Assembly: GCA_016098155.1 (NCBI GenBank)
Contig: JAAAJB010000057.1
Span: 1 to 64,000, forward strand
Source: Actinomortierella ambigua
Taxonomy: Eukaryota > Mortierellomycota > Mortierellomycetes > Mortierellales > Mortierellaceae
Reading direction: 5' to 3'
DNA length: 64,000 nt
Shown here: piece by piece, positions 1-12,811 of the stretch
Numbering within the stretch: position 1 is the first letter of the stretch
How the letters are laid out: every line of letters starts with the position of its first letter
Notes under the pieces: model-generated
The model's input: the letters and a program-made list of their open reading frames with translations, nothing else
Database searches by the model: none
Told to the model about the DNA's origin: nothing
Position numbers and translations under genes: made by a program

Positions 1-3000
1 TACTTTCAGTCTGATGACGCTGATACAGTGGTCCTGGGGGTGGCAATACCTGAGATGCCAGGCTACCACTGCTGCTGTTGCCACTGCCACTGCCACTGCC
101 ACTGCCCTTCTCCTTCTGACTCGTCGTGGACGACGCGCGAGAGCGTGTCTTGATGCTGGTGCTGGGGGCCAGCGACATGGAAGACAAGTTGCTGCTGCTA
201 CTGTTGTTGCTACTACTACCACCAGTCGTGAGCTCATCCTCACCAGCTGGCAAGAGAAGACCGCCTTTCCTCTTGCTTTTGGATCGGGCGGAGGAGGAGC
301 CGACACCCTCGGCCCCTGTGGCGGTCGACGACGATAAAGGCGCCAATCGCTTCGAACCGCCCGTCATGGCCGCAGTGACGACACTGGCAAGGTGATGCAA
401 GCTCTTTGACCGCAGGTGGGACTTTGCTGAGGAGGAAGATGTAGAGGATGAAGAAGAAAGGTCCTCCTTGCTTCGGTTCTTGGAGTCATCGTGGCTCGCC
501 ATCCGCGTCCTTAGAGCTTTTGGTTCAGGTATGGTGATTGTGTTCAGCATGGTGGTTTCGACAGTTGCCGCGAGCTGATCCAAGACTGGCTGTGACTGTT
601 GCTCGACAATGGCGACTGTATTTGTTGCATCCTGCTCCTTTTTGTCCTCGTCCTTCTCCTCATCCTTGTCTCCGTCCTCGTCTCCCTCTTTTTTCTCTTC
701 CTCCGCATCGACTTCCTCCCCCTCTTCCTTCTCTTCGTCGTCATACTCATCCTCATCAACGAGATCTTCCGAGTCGACTTCGGTCTCTGCATCGGCAAGA
801 AGCATAGACTCTGTGGACCGCTTCAAGTTGGGACGATGCGCCAGTCCATGACTACTCCTACTGCTACCGAGACCGCTGCCAATGCCACGTCTACCTCCTT
901 GACCACCGTCATCGCCGCTCTTGGTCTCTCCAGCTCTCCCTCCACCGCCACTAACAGCGGCGATCATCGAAAAATCCAGGCCGCTTTCGATGAGACCCAG
1001 TGCTGATAGACGCGGTACAGGCTCGCCTTGCTGGATCATGTTGATGAAAGCCATCAATTTTTCGGCATCCTCAGGTCGGATCGGGAGGTCGAGCGGTTGG
1101 GGACTCATCGATTTCGCAGGTGCAGCGGGGCCTTGGACTGTCAGCACCTGTGGGGGTTGTGCTGGTATCGGCTGTTGCTGTTGTTGCGGCTGTGGTTGTT
1201 GCTGTTGTTGCAGTTGCTGCTGTTGCGGTTGCTGCGATGGTTGCTGTGATTGACCAAGTTGCTGAGGGTCCTGACACTGCGCATGATGATGATGATGGTG
1301 ATGGTGGTGATGATGACCCAACGAGTGGAAGGCAGCACTGATCGACATAGTGCGACGGTGACTTGCGCCATGCTGGAGACATGGATCCGGCGAGACACGA
1401 CCTCCTCCACCTGAATTCGAGGCTGCAGCAATGGCAGCAACAATCGCTGCAGGATCCAAATGCTGATTAGGCGCGGACGTCCAAGCCCCGTGAGTCGATG
1501 AAGACGAAGATCCGTCCTCTTTGGAGCTCTTGAACAATCGTGAAACAAACGACGTGTGCGACAACGTACTACCGCCTGCTCGCTCAACGGTCGACAATGT
1601 CGATGGCGAAGGCAGTGGCGACCGTCTCGAGCCCAGTCCACTACCACCACCACCACCACTCTCGCTACCAGGCCATGGGATGGGGGACCCGACACGATCC
1701 AACCTTGCACCGCTTGTAGGGTCCGATCCCACCCCAGCGGCGGCCGACATCGCCGCCTTCAGCTCGGCTGGGCTTAACGTGTACCCTTGCTGCCATGCTT
1801 GGCGCTGGGCCTGCTGAGCAGCCATCCGTCGACGGTCCTCTTCGATGGTCTGGACGCGTGTAAGGACAAACTCGAGTCGCTTGCGGTACTCATTTGTCTC
1901 TGACTGTTGGCGGAGCTCCGACGACCTCGCAGCCTGGAGCTGGACACGGAGGGCTCGAGTGTGCAGCCCAAAGCTCTGAGTCAAGATCGCCGTCTCACAG
2001 ATCTGAGGTGCATTGTCCTTGGTGAGGTGGTGCTTTGAGAGTGCCCAGATACAGAGCTGGCGTAGCCGTGTCAGATCGTAGTGGTGGGCGAGGAGAAGGA
2101 GGCCTTGGAGCGTTTTCATCTTGAGCTGGTGGGCGGTCGAGAGGGTGTTGGTGTAGCAGTATTGGAGGAAGGCGACAAGGATTGGTGTCGTTTCTGGGAC
2201 TTGCCATTCAATTGGCCTATCACTCAGATGCCAGTTCCGTTTTGGCGCCGCTGGACGCCGCTGGCGCGGTCGTGGTTGTCGCTGCTGCTGTGTACTTTCC
2301 TGGGTCTTGGTCTCATCGCGATCGCCTACCACGGCCTCAGAACCACGCTCCTCGTCATGGTCGTGCTCACCGACAGGAGCACTCTCCTCCTCCTCATTCT
2401 GCTGCTGCTGCTCGTGGACGATGCTGGCCTCTGACGACGCTCCTGCTGTCTCCTTGTCGCCATCAGGAGCCGCACTGTCATTTACTTCCTCCTCCGCCCT
2501 CTCTTCTTGGTGAGCTTCAGCGATATCACGTGGGGCCTCTTTATCCTCGTACTCGCCCTCGTGTTCATGCTCGTCCTCCTCATCGTCGGCATCGGCGTCA
2601 TCCTTTGAGTCAGCATATTCCGATCTGGTCGTTCGATGGCGGATTTCCAGGTCCCGCATGCGTTCATAGTCGCGCATTAGGCGCTGGAAGCAACCCCAGC
2701 GTTGACCGACAATGGCCGAGTTGACGCGGACTCGCCCACCATCGATTTTGCTCACGAGCACGCAATCAGCACCCACGCCATCCCGGAGCATCTCCAGCCC
2801 CATCTGGATGCCCAATGCGCCAATCGACTCTTCGTCCAATCCGCGCGGCATATCGACACCTTCGAGATCCACTTCGACCAGGTGTTCAAAACAAAGTTCA
2901 GCTGCTGACGATGCTCCGGTGACAATGGAAGATGGTGGAGAGGACGAGGGAGGAGGGGTTGGAAATGGAGTGATACCTTCACAGACCGTTGCAGGGATGG

Positions 3001-6000
3001 TAGCAGGGTGATCCTGACTCTGCTCTGGAGGTTCATCCTTGACGCTGGACACCGCGATAGACAGTACACCATCACCAGTACTGCCTCCTTCATGGGCTCC
3101 TTCTTGTGGGATGTTGTCAAGCGAGGAGGATCCCGATGAGGGGGATGACTGGGAGATGGATGCTGGAGCATTCTTCCTGCCAAGTATATAGAGCATGTTG
3201 GACCGGGAGTCAAGGACCGAGCGATACCACCGTCCGTTCGATAAGCTCTTAGGCAGCTCCAACCGGGTCCATTCATGAGTCTCAAAGTTGTGGCGCCAGA
3301 TGGCAAACGAATCTACCTCTTTTTGCGTCGTAGCATCCTGCTGTTGCTGCTGCTGCTGCTGGGATTGTTGTTGGTCCTGTGGTAGAGCAGTGGTGGCACT
3401 AGCCTCCGAAGCTGGGTCTTTCTGTGGCGGACCAACAGTCGCATCCTCCTCGTCCGGACTCACTTGACCGGACATGATCAAGAACCGGTTCACCACATGC
3501 CCCATCGGGTAGTACAGGCGCGGCGGTAAGCCATGCTCGTTATTCCCGGCCACGACTTCATCCAGCCCCGCCCACTCGTTGTCGATATCAAACATGATCT
3601 TGCCGGCGAGCAACAGTCCCGTTGTGGCCCGCGCATGGGTCGCTGGTTGGATCTTGATAAACTCGCGGTAGACCTTCTTTGACAACGACTCATCGTCGTG
3701 TGCCTCCTTAGCGGTAGTGGCAGCAGCAGCGGCAGCAGCAGCAGCAGCGGTGGCTATAGGTCTCTTCTTCTGTTGCTGTTTTTGCTTTTGGAGGCTTTGC
3801 ATGGTCTTCGGGTCGGGGTCGTGGCTATTGGAGTACAGGTACAACGTCGGCTTCGTCGGCTTTGTGGGCGGCGGCTGAAGCGGCGAAACCGAGATGGATT
3901 TTGAAGTTGACGTAGAGGTCGCCGTCCCTTGGTTCGTCTCGAATGTCGTGACTGACGACAGCGGTGCGGTAAAGGCCTTGCTGGCCGGAGGCAGGGCATT
4001 GGTCATACTGCTGCTGCCACCACTGCCGGGCGACAGAGCCCCATTCGTCGACAGAATGGACGTCGTAGAGCCAGACGATGGAAGCACTGTAGGGGCAGGA
4101 CCTTGTTGTTGCTGCTGCTGCTGCTGCTTGGCCTGAAACTCCATCGACTCTCGTAGCACAAGATCAGACAACTCTCGACTCTTTCGGTTTTCAGCGACCA
4201 TGCGGGCCATGAGGTTGGATGGCCCAGTATTATTGTTCACGTTGAGCACGCGCGAGGGCGGCACCAAAGGCTGCGCATGTTGCGGTATCTGTTGCTGTGA
4301 TTGTTGCTGTGGTTGCGGTTGTACGCCCGAGGACGGAACAGATCCTGGTATTAAATTGGACTGGCTGGGGCTTCGCACCGGAGATGGAGCAAGTCCATGG
4401 CTTCTCTGGACAGGGGCCCTCCCAACTCCCGGCGGCTGTCCCAAAGGAGCCATCGGATGGTCCATCGTGGCGGCACGCTTGCGCTGACGTGCAAAAGCCA
4501 GGGCCAGGTCGTTGGGTTCAGGGGTGGCCAATGTGGTGCCGCCCATAGTGCCGCCCCCATTGTTGTTGCCAGCCTCAATATTTCTTTGGCTCCGTCGACC
4601 GGCACTTCCAGTGCTTCGATCGCTGAGGTGGCTTAGAATACTCGACTGGCCGACGGATAGCTTGCGCCCGTAGATGGCACCCGTTGGGGGTGTTCCTGGT
4701 TGAAGATGGTGGAGTGGTGGCGGAGGAGGCAGCGAGGGAGGAAGGACAAAGCCTTTGATCCCGCCCATGCTGCTGGTGGTGCTATTTTTGCGCGACATGA
4801 GAGCATCGTGCAACGTTGTTGCTGTCGTGGATGCGGACCAAATTGATGACGCATCGCCAGCGGTTGTTGAAGTGACCGTCGTGGTTGGGGACAAGTCGAG
4901 CCCACCACCACTCGTGTTCAATGTGGGCATTCGAAGATCAAAGGAAGGTCGTAGCTGTGGTGGCGGCTGCTGGTGGCGGCGGGCCCTCGGGTCATGCATC
5001 GACTCGCTCATAGTCCTCCGCCGGCCACCAGCACTGAGATCCAGCCTCGGCGACAATGGGGTATATTTGGAGGGTGGGCGAGGTGGTGGGGTCGGCTGGA
5101 TATGGTCGAGCATTGCGGCGCCGAGATTGCAATAATCGAAAGGTTCGCCTTCGCCCCGATGCCAAGAGTCCTTGCGTGGATTAAGAAAGGGTATCAGCTT
5201 AGACGAATCGCCATCGGGCATGGTACAAAGTTGAATGGTCGAATGCGCTGGTAGTGACAAGGGCTGAGAGAGTCTTCGCGGAGATGTGGGCGATGTCGCT
5301 GTCTCTCCGCCAACATCACTGGCATTGGATGGCCGTCGGGCGAAGCCCACTCCGCCGCGAACAGGTGTACCCGTCGTAGATGGGTGAGTCGAGGATGGGG
5401 TGCTTGGTGGACCGGACAGCCGCCGAAGCACGGCATCCCTTTCAAAGGCCTCACGGTATCGCCGCCGTCTGCGCGCCTGGACCGGCTCGTCAACGTTCAC
5501 CATCATAGACCTGTCGTCGCTGCATGGACGATGAAAGTGACCGCCCAAGACCCAGATGCGCCGTTGCAGATCCAGTACACTGATTTCCTGGACATGTTGG
5601 TCTTGCGCATCCTTCCCGCCGAAAACAACCATAAAATCCCCCGAGAGGGACGCCAGGTGGCCACACCGTGGCATTGGTCGATGAAAGCGGAATGGGTCTT
5701 GCTTCAGGAAGTGTGGTTGTATATTGAGTGTAATAGCCTATTTGCGTAGGTTGACAAAGTAGTATCGATGGTAAGTACAACGACTCGTCTTTTTTTTTTT
5801 TTTTTTTTTTACTTTTGGGTCGAATTGGGGAGAGGGGAGCAATATGGTGCTTACCTCGCGCGGAGCAGATGTATGAATACTCTCAGACGCGGCTTCCGGA
5901 TGACCCGATGGAGTAAAGGCCGTAGGTGGTGGAGTTGGTGAGAATATTACCGGATTGGATAGAAGGCGCAACTCCGATGAGGACGAGGATGATGACGACG

Positions 6001-8553
6001 ACGTCGTGGCCACTTCACTGACACCAAGAGAGAGCGAAGAGCAATTAGAAGAGGCGTGTGAGCCATACATAGCCTGGTGACCCCAGCCCGAAGTGGTCGA
6101 ATCAACAGATACATTTGAAGAGGAGAATGCTGGGTTCTGCAGTGACTGCACCTGCAAGGTGGCGCTAGCTTCCTGCACTGCATCTGGCCCTGCACCGGCC
6201 GCAGGATCTGCTGTGGTGGTTGCTTGCAGTTGCTGCTGGCGCATCTCTGGGGATGGTGATGGTGTCAGTCCTGAGTTCAGGTGGTCTATAGTAGAAGAGG
6301 AAGGGGGAGGGACCATGGTCGGGCATAACCTTGTGTTTGGTATCCACGAGAGGGTGCGGAGGTCAAGCAGATGTGTGTCGTTCATGCACCGCTTTTCGTC
6401 TCGTCCTCCAAAGATGACCAAATGCGCGTCCTCCTCGAGCCCGTATCCATGAAACTCTCCATGGGGTCCAATAAGGGGTGGTGAAGGAACAACGATAGCC
6501 GTGTGGAGGTACCGGGGCCTTGGCCATGGTCTTTCTATTTTCAGGGTCACATTTTTTTTTGTTTTCGTGTCGATATTAAAGAAGGGGGAGAGAGAGAGAG
6601 AACACGTTAGACATAAAATTAAAAAAAAAGAGATCTACACGTTTCATTTCAAGGTTCCATCTAGGAAGAAGAAATCAGCACGCTCTGCTTTACAGATCTC
6701 TCTTTCTCCAGTGTACACACAGCAACAACACAACAACAGCAACAACAGCAACAAATAGCACTGTTTTTCACCCTTTCGTGTCTGAGGTGCAATAGATCAT
6801 CACGCTACTACTGCCACCCTGCTGAGGGATACGCGGGTCCCCCCCCTTCATCATGTCGTCCTTACTCCTTTGCCCCAAGCCGAAAACGCCCCAATCAGCA
6901 TGCAGAAGCAGCATAAAAAAAGACCTCCCTTCTTGATGTTCTAGTAACAAACAAGGGAGGGAAGTGCAAAGGTTGCACCAAGCGGGAAGGGGGGGGAGGG
7001 AAGGGGCGAACAAGCGTTGAACACGAAAAAAAGAAATTGTAACACGGCTCTCTCCAACCAGCCGTTTAGACGGGTGGGAAGGGCTGTGATGACAAGAGGT
7101 AGAGGAGGGAAAGGAAGGAAGAAGCATGTTCCCGCCTCTGACAATGGATGTCTTTTCTAGGAAAGGTGGCCAAGTTTGTCACCAAGACAGCGAGACACGA
7201 AGGAATTTTCCCCACGTTGTCCTCAATTGCCGTGTGTCTCTCCTCCACCAGCATCCTTGTTTTCTGCCCTCGAGGGGAGGACAGGGGATGAGAAAGGCGT
7301 ACAGTTCACTCCATTCCGACGATCGTTTTTGTCTCTTCTCTTGCCTTCCCCCCCTCTTTTGATCTCACATCATCTCTGGCCTTCTTTTTTTTTTCTCATC
7401 CCTTCCCTTATCTCCCCTTTTAGGGACAAAAAAACTAGTCCAAAACGAAAGTGAACAAAAAAAAAAACGACTTACCGTCATTGCCCTGCCACTTTTGTTG
7501 CTCGTTGTGGTGGTTGTGGTTATTATTCCCGTGCGGAACATGTTTCGTCCAGATCAAAGTATCAAGCTGGAGGATGTAGAGACAGTTGGATGGTCGGGAT
7601 GATCCCTTTTGAAGACCACCAAAGACGTACATCTTGCGCGCAAACACCGATGTCGATGCTCCAATGAGCCGCGGAGGAATATCTCCTCGTGTCTCGAGCA
7701 CGATGGACGTTCGGTCGTGGAGGGTATAAGTGTCCTTTGGCTGCTGTGGTTGGTCGTGTGCGGCACGGGTAGTTTGCTGTTGCTGCTGCTGTTGTTGGGG
7801 GCGATGCTGACTGCGCCGTCGTCGGGGTCGTTTCGGAGGCGTGTCTGTGGAATGGTCCCAGACGATCCTTCTGGATTGTTGTTTTTGCTGCTGTTGTTGT
7901 TGTTGTTGCTGTTGCTGGTGCTCGACTCCATTCGATGTCTCGGTGGCAACGCGCTTGGCATTCCCTTCTTCATCCTCTTCCTCTCCGTTGCGCTCAGGTT
8001 GCCTCGGCTCCCGAGCACCGCCGTCCAAGGTGGCTCCAAGCGCAGATGTCGGAGATTGATCATCCGCGGCGCCGGAATCTTTGCTGATACCCATCAGAGC
8101 CCCTCGCCGATCTCTATCAAATCCACCGTGGCCTCCTTCGAGTGCTCGTGTCGAAGGATCCCACGGGTGCTGCGGTTGGTCTTGGAGGTGTGCGGTATTT
8201 GTTGGAGAAGTAGGACGAGCACGCTCGGACTGCATCGAGTTGCGGGCAGAAGAGGACTTTTTTTTGGTGGAGGTAGGTGGTGGCAGTGGATCATAGAATG
8301 TTTGCGCTGTCCAGGCACTGGCCAGTGCGCGTGCCGCAGAACGGCTGGTCGATGAGCTCGAGTGTCGGCGTCGTTTCGTTGGTTGGTCCTTTTGACTCTC
8401 AGAGTTCTCGCCGGGCGTTGTGGAGTGGAGATCTTGAGACGAGATGTGGTTGAAGGATGAAGGTGATGGAGGAGAAGATGACCGTTGGACATTTTGCCTT
8501 GACCGCGAAAGGACACGCCACTGGGGCGTCTCCGACCGAAAGAGCGAGTTCAT
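1..8553 (-). CDS. MDS3: Kelch-repeat/BTB protein, Mds3/Pmd1-like (C-terminus beyond window)
   Basis: Exons 8553-7476, 6534-5855 and 5737-<1; both junctions keep frame. The start is the ATG at 8553 (MNSLFRSETPQ). Exon 3 is open for 5.7 kb to the window edge, so at least 2,498 residues are encoded and the stop is not seen. Kelch-type blades lie on both sides of the introns (MYVFGGLQKG, LVIFGGRDEKR, FMVVFGGKDAQD, LYLYSN). A conserved block FDIDNEWAGLDEVV...PPRLYYPMGH follows near residue 1,310. A BTB fold appears in two halves, VGADCVLVSKIDGG (about 1,565) and LVAFLQYCYTN...LLLLAHHYDLTRLRQLC (about 1,775-1,810), separated by a roughly 140-residue acidic/Gln insert. The rest is Ser/Gln/His-rich. 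In yeast, Mds3/Pmd1 act in TOR-linked control of meiosis and pH response. Family assignment is by domain order; function here is inferred. Confidence 0.8.
5738..5854 (-). other. Intron 2 of the MDS3-like gene with T21 tract
   Basis: Donor GTAAGC after ..APRE and acceptor AATAG before AITLN; phase 0. It contains an uninterrupted 21-nt T run on the + strand (5790-5810). Confidence 0.75.
6535..7475 (-). other. Long intron 1 of the MDS3-like gene
   Basis: 941 nt, donor GTAAGT just after ..QGND and acceptor AATAG before ERPWPRPRYLHT; joining them preserves phase 1 and makes a continuous kelch stretch. It is several times longer than the other introns in the window. It contains purine/pyrimidine-rich tracts and a CAA/CAG run near 6,720-6,756. 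No coding sequence was recognised in it. Confidence 0.75.
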
Positions 8554-9969
8554 CCCCTTCTTTTCTTTCTCTCTCTCTGTCTCTCTGGTTACCTTTTGTG
8601 TGAGGACAGATGGGAATGGAGGGAAGAGAAAGGGGAATAGGAGAGAAGACAAAAAAAAAAAGAAGGAGAGAGAAAGAGAGGCGCACAGAAAAAAAAGAAA
8701 AGAAAAGTGATATTGCGCCCTTTTCGTTCTTTTTCGTTCTTTTCCCTCTTACTCCAATGCGTGACGAAAGGTTGTGGAGGGGTGTTGCGGGGGGGGGGAG
8801 TGAGTGACAAAGAACGACTGGATTTGGAGAAAAGTGAGTGAACACGACCTAGGGCAACGACAAAAAAAATTTAAACGCGGAGATAAGGTCAGGTCAGAGA
8901 TAGAGTCGACTTCAAAAAACAGGCTGTGCTTGTGGAGGAGCAATGGCCGACGAATGAATCGACAGAGATGAAAAGGGGATGCAGAAAGGTACATGCAGCT
9001 GAAATGAATGGGAGGAGAGACACAGACACCGGCAGAGAAAAACTGAGAGTGAGAGTGAGAGCAAGAGGAGAGAGAGGAAACGGGGGGACAGGAGGCATCA
9101 AGGAGACAGATGGAAACACGAGAGACTACACACACCCCGACAATAGACAGACAGTCGAGTAAAAGAGGCACAACAACAAGACAGAGATAGCACCAATGGA
9201 TCCCAGAGCTAGAAGCGAGATGAATTAGGAAAGGATGGGACGCATGCTGGCCGGGTGCTGCAAACAGGGGGGGGGCCGTGAGGCAAAAGGAGGAGAATGA
9301 AGGAGGGCAGGGGGGGAGGGGAGGAGCAGGGTTTGATGGTGCACGGAACAGAAACAAGGATGGAGAGAGCAGGCGAGAGAAAAGTCGCCTTGATAACAGG
9401 AGTCGAACGTGTTTCTGCAGCAACAGCACACTTACGTTGTGAACCCTTCCTCGTGTCTGTTGTCCTCAACAGCAAGAAGGAGAGGAGGAAGAGAGGGAGA
9501 ATAGAATAGAAGCAAGAAAAAAAAAGTGCAGGAAGGGAAGAAGGGGTGAACGTGAAAGAAGGAAAGAAAGAAGTGGTTGGGTGCGGAGCAGCATGGTTAA
9601 CCAATCCTCCTTCCCCCGCCAACAATGCCACAATGCTACATACAAACATTGGGGTCATGCTGCTTTTTCACCTGGCCATGGCGATATGCTCCCTCACTAT
9701 ATCGTAAAAGTGCACTGCAGCCTGAACTTTGGGAGCTGCTGCTGTACCCCCTTCTCCCCCTCTTCGCTCGCCAACCACCTCCCCGCGCCAACTTCCCGCC
9801 CACTCCCCCTCCCTCCTCCCTCCAAAAACCACGTCGCACGAAAAAATAGTGTCAGTCCGATACAATTGACATCATGGCTTCAATGTGCGAATGCTGTTTG
9901 TGGCATGCTAGCCTATACTTTATATATTTTTTTTACCCTTAGTGTGTGCACTTATGTGTACATTAAACT
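8554..9969. other. Intergenic: MDS3-like 5' region and ZWF1 3' side
   Basis: 1.4 kb with strong strand asymmetry: purine-rich on + from about 8,600 to 9,560 (GA/GAGA runs, G8-G9 runs), then pyrimidine-rich to 9,840. Open frames here are low-complexity by-products of that bias. It is probably the promoter and 5' UTR of the downstream minus-strand gene. No RNA gene or repeat family was recognised. Confidence 0.6.
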
Positions 9970-12316
9970 TTACTTCTTCTCCTTGGACTCCTCCTTCTTG
10001 GGGTGGGGCCAGACATACTCCTGGCGGTTGCGAACATAACCATACTTCTCGACAAATGACGACACGCCTGCAGGACCACGGCTGCCATAGGGGTAAGGCG
10101 TAGGCTCGATCGCGCCACTGTCGATCGTCTTGAGAATCGGAGTGAAGATCTTCCATGCAGCATCAAGTTCGTCATCGCGAACAAAGTTGGAGTGGTCGCC
10201 CTGCAGGCAATCCAGAATCAAGGCCTCATAAGCCTCGGGAATGGGCACCTCGGCGTAGCGGCTCGAGTACGACAGATCGAGGTCCGAGATGACCGTCTTC
10301 ATGCTCAGTCCAGGCTCCTTATTCATCATCTTGACGTAGACAGCCTCATTGGGCTGCACGCGGATCACAATCTCGTTGCGCGACAGAGTCTCAAAGAGGT
10401 TACCAGGAACATCCTTGAACTGGACGCGGATCTCTGTCTTTTGGTCGTCGAGAGCCTTGCCACACTTGAGCATGAAGGGGACGCCGGACCAGCGGTCGTT
10501 GTTAATGAAGAGAGTCGCGGCAGCAAAAGTAGGGGTCTTGCTACCCTTGGGAACCGTTTTGTCGTCGAGGTATCCAGGCTTGGTGCCATCCTCCGACTTG
10601 CCATATTGACCCAAGAGGATGTCCTCCTTGGCAATCGGGGGAATGAAGCGCAGCACCTTAACCTTCTCATCACGCACATCCTCAGCCTTCAGCGAGACTG
10701 GTGGCTCCATGGCGATCAGGGAAAGGATCTGCAGAAGATCTATTTGATCGATAAGGTGGCGGCAAATAAAATAAAGTAAAATAAAATGAAAGTCAGTACG
10801 AATGCATGGGCTAGGTAGGGCTCAACTTAATTTGAATAAGACCCGATTATTCTCCAGGTTTCCATTACGGTTCTGCATGACATCGCGGATAATGCCAAAC
10901 TCGTCAAAGTAGCCGCCACGGCCCTCGGTGCCAATTTTTTCCTTGAAAGTGATCTGGACATTGTCAATAACATGGCGGTTCCAGACAGATCCCCAGATGC
11001 TGTTGGCAAAACGCAAAATCATGATGTTCTTGACCATCTCCTTGCCAAGATAGTGGTCAATGCGGTAGATCTAATCGTGTGTGAGACGTGTGCCCATCCA
11101 TTGGTTAGCCCTCTCTTTCTGTCTCTGGTAAAAAAAAAATGGCGCCATTGGACACACAAGATTATTTCACATGGTACGCGCAGCGTGGGGAGTACAACAT
11201 AGCCTCTTCTCCTTCAAGAGAGAGAAAAAAATCCTTACTTCTTCTTCGGTGAACAGAGCACCAAGCTCCTTGGCGAGGACACGCGAACTCTCGAGGTCCA
11301 TACCAAAGGGTTTTTCGACGATAAGGCGGGCAATGATACCCTTCTTGTAATTGTTCTTCTTGATGCTCTTGGCGACAGGAATAAAGACGGAAGGCGGGAG
11401 AGCCATGTAGAACATACGTTCCTTGGCGCCCGACGCAGACTCGAGGGCGACAATCTTCTTCTCAAGACTCTGGAAATCCTCGTCTTTGTCGTACTGGCCG
11501 GCCTGGTACGAGCACAGCTTGAGGAACTCCTTCAGGGCGGCCCGATCCTCGTCGGTCTTGAGCTTGATGTACTTGGTGACATGCTCCTCGAAGGTGGCCT
11601 GATCCATCTTGGTACGCGCATAGCCAATGATGTGGGTGTTGGGGTTCAGGTACTTGTTCTTGTACAGACCAAAGAGTGCAGGGAAGGTCTTCTTCTTGGC
11701 CAGATCGCCTGAGGCACCCAGGACTAGAAGAGAGAGTGGGGCCGATCGGAGAGCATAGATTGCAGTTGATATTGTCAGTTATTATTAATGAGTCGGGATA
11801 GATTTGATTTTTCTCACGATCAGAGCGATCATGCCTGCATGATGCATTGGATGAAGCGTCTCCTCCACACAAGGCAAGGTCTGCCACCCCCCTATCTCCC
11901 GCTTGCCTGCCAAAAAAATCGCCTTTCAGGTTGCCCATGGCCCATACCTCCCTGCCTCTTTGCAGCAAACCCATAGCGTCGCGAGGCTGACCTGTGGTAG
12001 CCCAACTTGAGCCTTTGCTCCAGCTGCCGGTGGCACGCTCACTCACATATCATTCTTCTATTGTGACACCTCAATTATCTCCACCACTGGGTTCTCCGTT
12101 CCCACACAATAACAAACGATCTGGGAAAAGGTGAGGGAACGGTCTGCCTCCAAAAGAAGTATTTCGATGGAAGAGGCAGAGATGATGACGCGCTCTCGCA
12201 CTATCTCCAAGGCGAAAGACTGGAGTAGAGGCATTCTAGCTAGGCTTACCGATAACGGTGAACAAGTGCTTGTACACGTGCTTAGGAGGTTGACCAGCTG
12301 AGGATGTGGAGGACAT
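9970..12316 (-). CDS. ZWF1: Glucose-6-phosphate 1-dehydrogenase
   Basis: Four exons, 12316-12250, 11723-11239, 11070-10869 and 10739-9970, give 507 aa, the normal family length. It catalyses the first, NADPH-producing step of the oxidative pentose phosphate pathway in the cytosol (glucose 6-phosphate plus NADP to 6-phosphogluconolactone). The NADP-binding motif [10 protein letters not shown] is created by joining exons 1 and 2 (residues about 25-34). The substrate-binding signature [10 protein letters not shown] opens exon 3 (about 186-195), followed by [12 protein letters not shown] and the C-terminal domain ([12 protein letters not shown]). Start ATG at 12316 ([17 protein letters not shown]). 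Intron 1 is 526 nt; the others are 168 and 129 nt. No damage is seen. In oleaginous fungi this enzyme is a main NADPH source for lipid synthesis, which is context and is not shown by the sequence. Confidence 0.96.
11724..12249 (-). other. Long first intron of ZWF1
   Basis: 526 nt starting 67 nt into the coding sequence, donor GTAAGC, acceptor CTAG before VLGASGDLA. No coding potential was recognised. Its 5' position and length would suit an intron carrying transcriptional control elements, but no specific motif was identified. Confidence 0.7.
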
Positions 12317-12811
12317 TTTGAATGAAAGGATGGGGAATGGGGAAAGGGTCGAATGCGAATGGAGTCTGAAGAATGAATGAGAAAGAAAAAGAAAAAGAGA
12401 GGTCTGAGACACGTTTTTGTTCCAACGGGAGAAAAAATCGTACTTTGCAGCGTCGTCGTGTGCGGGTGTTTCTCTGTGTGTCGTTTTTTTTTTACTTCGT
12501 GTCGCGTCCACCCATGTAAATTTCTATCCCGCCAAAATCTATGGTACGCACTCGATTCGCATGTCATCTTTCCCGCTTTCCCTTTGGTAAGAACATAGTC
12601 GATAGGCACATGTGTCACCAGCGAAAGAGAGTGCCTTCCAAGTCCGTTAACCCGCTCCTACGTTCCATAGTCGGGACACGTTCCACGCAAGGGCAGTGGG
12701 CTCACCAGACCCCTGTCCCTCTTACTGTGCCCGATGGAGGAAGAGGGTTCATGCGAAAAATTACATATATTCTTTTGTGATCGATATAAGGCAGGGTGTT
12801 CCTGGAGCTGT
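12317..12811. other. Intergenic between TIM54 and ZWF1
   Basis: 495 bp holding the ZWF1 promoter/5' UTR and the TIM54 3' end. Minus-strand ORFs overlapping it are extensions of ZWF1 exon 1 without family similarity. No further feature was seen. Confidence 0.6.

Noticed and set aside
7609..8355. 248-codon + strand ORF
   Set aside because: It is the antisense of MDS3-like exon 1, whose CAG/Gln tracts read as Leu/Cys/Ala runs on the other strand; no family similarity.
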